64,000 nucleotides of DNA from Physcomitrium patens (Eukaryota > Streptophyta > Bryopsida > Funariales > Funariaceae), in NCBI RefSeq assembly GCF_000002425.4, contig NC_037261.1, positions 2,154,659 to 2,218,658 of the forward strand, read 5' to 3'. Of this stretch, positions 58,894 through 64,000 are shown in pieces. Numbering within the stretch: the first letter of the stretch is position 1; every line of letters starts with the position of its first letter. A program made the position numbers and the translations under genes. Under the pieces are notes generated by a model, which searched no databases, was not told the origin of the DNA, and worked only from the letters and a program-made list of their open reading frames with translations.

Positions 58894-61802
58894 ATGGGTA
58901 ATAAGTTAGCTCGAACGACGCAAGCTTCGGCGTCGGAGTACTATTTGCACGACCTGCCTTCTTCCTATAACTTGGTGTTGAAGGAGGTTCTAGGAGGTGG
59001 CCGGTTTTTGAAGTCAGTTCAGTGTGTCCATGATGAGGGACTCTTGCTTGTGAAGGTTTACTTCAAACGAGGCGAATCTCTTGATTTGAAGGTTCGATTC
59101 ATTTCATACAGTTTGTCCTTTTCTTTTTTTCTTTTCTGTAAAAACAATTATTAGGATGAACATGTATAAGCGTCATTATCGATTATTACGTACTGTCGTC
59201 TTGATGGTTGTAATTTTACTGCAGTCTGTTGTAGTGGGTGCAACATTTGTAAGAAGCCCACCATGCTGCTGAAGCTTGCACATGTTCATCCTAATTTGAG
59301 TTCTTTTGTTAGACTTGGCCGGTTTCGAAGTTCCTTTGTTGATACTTATGTGTTTATTTTTCATATTTATGAAGGAGTATGAGAGAAAACTACGAGACAT
59401 TCGAGATCGTTTGAGGAATATTGAGCATTCACATGTTTGGCCTTTTCAAGTAAGTATATCATATCAATATCTATTATTGTTGGCACTCGTAATCAAGATC
59501 TAAGTTGCTTGTCGTGGATACATTTGCTTGATTTCAATCTGTGTTATCTCTTCCTATTTACTCATCTGGTCATTCATTGGCCTGGGATGTGCTTTCTTTG
59601 CTTGTATAATGTGTACTTGAAGAATCCACGTATGACTTTTAACACAACTCTTGCATGTAATAGCACTGGATTGAGACTGACAAAGCGGCTTATTTGCTAC
59701 GTCAATACTTCTTTAGTAATTTGCATGATCGCATCAGCACTCGTCCATTTCTCAGCCTCATTGAAAAGAAGTGGCTCGCCTTTCAGGTAAGTCCAGCTCT
59801 CTTTACATGAAGTCTACAGTGTTGTCTGTTTTGCAACAATTTTCGTATCCTATTATTCGAACCTTCCGTTTCTGATTTTTAGAGCTCACATTTAGATAGC
59901 TGCTGCTAAAAACTTGAACCTCACAGCCTCTCGGTTTTTACAGCTTCTGCATGCTTTGAAGCAAAGCCATGAACGTGGAGTTTGTCATGGTATAAGTTCA
60001 ACTCTCAGGCTTTTCATGTAGAATATACTGCTGATCATAACGCCAATCACCTTCCGGGTTTAATGGTGTTCCTGTTCATCATGCTCTTCTTTGTGTAATT
60101 AGTACCGATGTGTTTTCCACGCACACTACATGAAGCTTTGTGGTTTTATAACGAAAACTGAATACATATTTATGAGTCTACCACCTTTGGTTTAACATCC
60201 CGCTGGCGGACAATAAGATCCATTAATTTTATTGTGAAGTGTTCATTATGTGCTCTCTTATTGTTAAAATTTTTTATTCCATTTCTTGTCGGGTATATAT
60301 TAGTAGGTTGCTCATTCTTTTCAAGGTGTCGCTTAATTAGTGAATGGTTGTGGCAGGGGACATAAAGTGCGAAAATGTCTTGGTGACCTCATGGAATTGG
60401 GTATATTTAGCAGACTATTATGGGGCTCTTAAGCCCACTTTCTTACCGGCGGACAATCCTGCCGATTTTTCTTTCTTCTTTGACACAGGGAGTCGGCGTC
60501 GATGCTATCTTGCACCTGAGGTACAATCATCTTTCTGGTATTGACGTGTAGTACGCATGGAATTTGTGCTGCACATATGCTTCTGCTCTACGTAGCAACG
60601 TCTTTATTTTCCATCCCTTTTTTCCCTGTTTCTTTTTTTAACTGTTCTGATATGGTCTGAGGATATAAACTAAACTATAAAAGCGAGATAAATCTCAATC
60701 ACATGTAAATGTGGTTGAGATTTGGACATGCTGATTTGTTTAGTAAGTTTGAATGTCAAGAAATGTAAGATGCTATAAGACTCATAGCTTTTGTTGGTTG
60801 ATTTAGCGGTTCCATGAGCCAAATGTCGACATGCTTGCGACTTCAGATGCTCCTTTGACGCCTGCAATGGACATTTTCTCTCTTGGGTGAGTTATCTGTT
60901 TGGCTGAGACCATCTTGATTGCTATTTTCAGTTTAAGGTGAAATGGCTATGTTGATCTCATAATCTCGATGGATAATGGTGGGCACAGTATTTCTGATAT
61001 ATGATTGTTTACTAGAGCAGATGTCCTCATTGCCATTATGTAGGACTGCTCACCTGTATGTGAAGCTGTTGACTTGTTACTGGCATATCAGGTGCGTAAT
61101 AGGCGAGATGTTCTTAGAAGGGAAAGCGTTATTCGATTTGTCTCAGCTGCTGGCTTATCGTCAGGGAAAATTCGATCCTCGGTCATCTCTTGAGAAGGTG
61201 GGTCATATCTCTGAAGGTGCTTTTCGTCACAAGCTTGTCATTCTTAATCTTTGGTAAATTCTTAATATACGAGGCAACAAGACGACAGGCAGCTACTTCT
61301 TGTGGTCAATGTGTGAAAGTAGCTCTAAGATGCATATGGGCATAAATTGTGTGATTTTTGGGCATCTATCTTTATTAATTGTATTCTGCAGTTGCCATAA
61401 ATGTTTTTCATAATCTGCTTATTTCTTGGAAGGGCTGATTCATGTTATATTTCTTAACTGCTATACTTCAGTCAGTCATATATCTGGGACAGAGCGCTTT
61501 TGTTTACTTACTATCAAACTGAAAGGCGGACACAAATATGTATTTATAATGGTCTCACTTGCAGATTCCAGATGAAGGAGTCCGTGCTATGATCCTGGAC
61601 ATGATCAACGTCCTTCCAGAGAAACGGTTATCTGCAGATCAATACCTAAAGTTGTGGTGTCCTATAGTATTTCCAGAATACTTCTCACCTCTGTTGCACG
61701 ACTTCTTCTCGTACCTAGTTCCACTGGATACTGACAATCGAGTAAGTGATCATTATTTTCACCCCTTATTTTTACTGATGATTTTTTCCTTCTTCTTATT
61801 TA

Positions 61803-61835
<33 letters not shown>

Positions 61836-64000
61836 TTCCCTCTTCTTCTTCTTCAATTCGGTTTGTATAAGTGCGGGTATCAATAGTTTTGTGACTAGCG
61901 TATTATAATTTAAGTAGGTCCAACCAGTTCTCAAATTTTTGAATCAATTTGCATTAAGCTACTTTCAGGCCTGACAGGATCAGTAATATTGTAGCCTGTT
62001 AATCCTTCTGCTTCTTTTGTTTGTGCGTTTGCTTTGATAAGGTGGCTCTTACACAAAGCTTTTTCCCGGAAATTCGCAAGCAAATGCAAATTGATTCTCG
62101 AAGGAGGCAGTTTGCGGAGGCAAATGGTGATGGCATTGCTGATCTGGTACTAGGTACGAGAAGGCTTAATTTGTCGCCGACACAGAAGCAGAAAAACTTA
62201 TACGATGGAGATTTTATTGTAAATGAACCATTCATTTTAGAATCAGCGAGACTTTTGTCGGAAGGTCAGACCAGGTCCGTTACTCTATGTGCATCTTCGC
62301 ACCGCATCAAAGCTGCTGCGGTGGCAATGACAGAGGCAGCTTCTGCTCTCGAAGAAGTTGTTACTGAAGAGGTTAGAAATTCAATAATTCTCCTTTTCTG
62401 CTTTTGAACTACTTTTACGATTAGATGGTCAGTTCTTAGATACTTTTATGATCAAATATCCTCTACCGAAGAGATTTCCAAGCTTATCTGAGGCTCAAGT
62501 GTGGTAATACTCGCGTTGTATTTAATCGTTTTACGGTTTCCGCAGGTACTTGAGAATCAAGTTCGAGAACCAGGTGGTACATTCTATGAGCGTCTTCTTC
62601 ACACTGTTGAAGCTTCCATGGCTACCCATGGAATACCAGGACGTTGCAAAGATGATGTTACTCTTCCTTTGGAGGGTGGATGGAGGTGGGATGGAGACTG
62701 GGAAGTCGACCCTAGCTGGGTTCATAGTGGTACGTCGAACCTTGTCATGATCGCCTTTTGTGTGATTTATCGCTTAAGATTCTAGCCCTCTCTCTCATGC
62801 GATAGTTGAATATGCACATTTCAATGCAAATTCAATAAGGTGAGTTGTCTCTTTTACGAAAAAATTAGATAAGTGGGTCAAGTTTGAATTTAACGCCTGA
62901 GCTTTGTCTCAGACTTGCTGATGCACTGCCAAACTAGCAATTATTTCACTGAATTGCTAGTTTATTTCTAGGACTAGCCACCGTTTAGGCTATAGTCTTA
63001 AAGGGGAGGTCGCATGATTGAATATCTTGGATTTATCTTCCGTTAAAATTTTGTGTGCAGCAATAAATTTGACTTGTTTTGAAAGTGAAGTATATCTAAG
63101 AACCCACTTATTATGTTTAGCTTGTGCTTGTCTTAGCAGCAGGAGTTGGAGCTGATGAGGAAGGGTGGAGGTATCGTAAGGTAAGCACCGGGGGTGATGA
63201 AGGTGAAGTAGACACTTCTGTTAAAAACGCGGGAGATGTTACTATAAAAGGGAATAGTGTAGGGGATTGCACTCTGAAACGAACCCCTCCTGTCAGTCGT
63301 AGTTGGACATCCACTTGTACTCCAGATTGTGTATGGAGACAAAGGAAATGGATACGCAAACGTCGAAGACGACCGTGTCACTTAGATCTGATCTCGCAAC
63401 AGAGCATCGGATCAGAGAGTCAAGGACAGGGATTATTACCAGAAGCTTCAAAGATCCCGGAAAGTGGTAATGAAGGAACGCATGATCAAACCCAGCAATG
63501 CGAAGGCATGGTGTTAATTGCAGCTCTCTTATGTGCCTGCCTACGTAATGTCAAGCTCCCTCAAGCTAGGCGGGGAACCATCCAGTTATTGAAAGAAGCT
63601 TCATCGTACATAGAGGATGATGCTCGACTTCAACACGTCATACCTTACGTTGTCGCTCTCCTGTCCGACAATGCTGCCATTGTTCGATGCACCGCTCTTC
63701 AGACTCTATGTGATGTCTTGTCTCTGGTGCAGGTATTTCTTCATTCTTTTATTCTAATCTACTCTTGTTAGTTTCTATTATTGCTTTTGCATTGTCTTCT
63801 TCGCTGGTTACAGAGTAATTTGATAATATTTGAAGTTGAGCAGGGTTATCGCATGTAATGAATATTGTCGCAAAGCAGGTTGCATCAGGTTTTTGGGTTT
63901 TCTTCCTCTTGTGGTTAGTGCCGCAGCTAATGACCTCAGCTGGAATGGGAGTTTCTAAGCGCGACACAATTAATTGTCTACAGGTTTTTCCACCAAGTGA
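58894..64000 (+). CDS. VPS15: Vps15 / PI3-kinase regulatory subunit 4, partial, with dysferlin-like insert
   Basis: Exons: 58894-59091, 59375-59449, 59664-59786, 59944-59989, 60357-60520, 60807-60886, 61092-61197, 61565-61741, 62042-62371, 62546-62729, 63137 (or 63140/63143)-63732, 63984 onward; the window ends inside the last. About 691 residues precede it. It starts MGNK, so Gly2 can be myristoylated. The kinase-like domain (about 26-310) has HGDIKCEN (147-154), but D-Y-Y instead of DFG (167-169) and no standard Gly loop, as in other Vps15 proteins. HEAT repeats begin near residue 612 ('[19 protein letters not shown]'). Known role: scaffolds Vps34 for PI3P production in autophagy and endosomal sorting. 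Between them, residues 434-575 hold an unusual W/R-patterned segment resembling DysFN-DysFC (see findings). The exon 2 acceptor is weak (aag at 59374). C-terminal WD40 repeats would lie beyond the window. Confidence 0.92.
61803..61835. repeat. (TTA)n microsatellite in a Vps15 intron
   Basis: Eleven TTA triplets within the intron after exon 8. Confidence 0.85.

Overview
The window is nuclear DNA of a land plant, most likely a bryophyte and probably a moss. The reasons are: plant-type single-copy housekeeping genes with many short GT-AG introns (roughly 100-800 bp); a chloroplast-type protein with a transit-peptide-like N terminus; and gene islands of near-balanced base composition separated by very AT-rich tracts filled with decayed chromovirus LTR elements, a Helitron and terminal-inverted-repeat elements. 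The species call is an inference from style, not from a marker.

Layout. 1-1760: a GC-normal piece without a confident gene, perhaps the 5' leader or promoter of a gene leaving the window leftwards. 1761-7140: AT-rich, with a TIR element (2527-4115) carrying a decayed intronless class-I aminotransferase copy and, at 5805-6365, a solo LTR with a 5-bp target duplication. 7967-11643 (+): katanin p60, 8 exons. 11644-31060: a 19-kb AT-rich island with a Helitron Rep relic (about 16880-19330), two head-to-tail chromovirus relics around one LTR (20290-28360), an inverted rearranged copy of part of the second (28555-29400) and a long-armed foldback element (29537-31060). 31692/31773-34038 (+): DUF2358 protein, 5 exons. 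35289-37860 (+): LanC-like protein, 6 exons. 40666-40968 (-): small unrecognised gene. 43442-44302 (-): an isolated open retropepsin-like ORF in AT-rich DNA. 46741-48020: two related MITE-like elements. 48521-53578 (+): PRP4-type spliceosomal kinase, 11 exons. 53579-57480: no recognisable gene, with a perfect 30-bp-arm palindrome at 57054-57115. 58894 to the right edge (+): Vps15, the regulatory pseudokinase of the class III PI3-kinase complex, cut off by the window end in its HEAT region.

The genes do not form a pathway; they are independent eukaryotic genes in microtubule severing, plastid function, LanC-like chemistry, splicing and PI3P/autophagy signalling. The most unusual protein-level observation is that the Vps15 model carries, between kinase-like domain and HEAT repeats, a segment with the tryptophan/arginine pattern of a dysferlin (DysFN-DysFC) domain. 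At the DNA level the best observations are the TIR element family (one copy holding a host gene retrocopy, the other a foldback) and the stand-alone open retropepsin ORF. Exon coordinates were derived by hand from reading frame, splice consensus and family knowledge; no alignment or transcript data were available.
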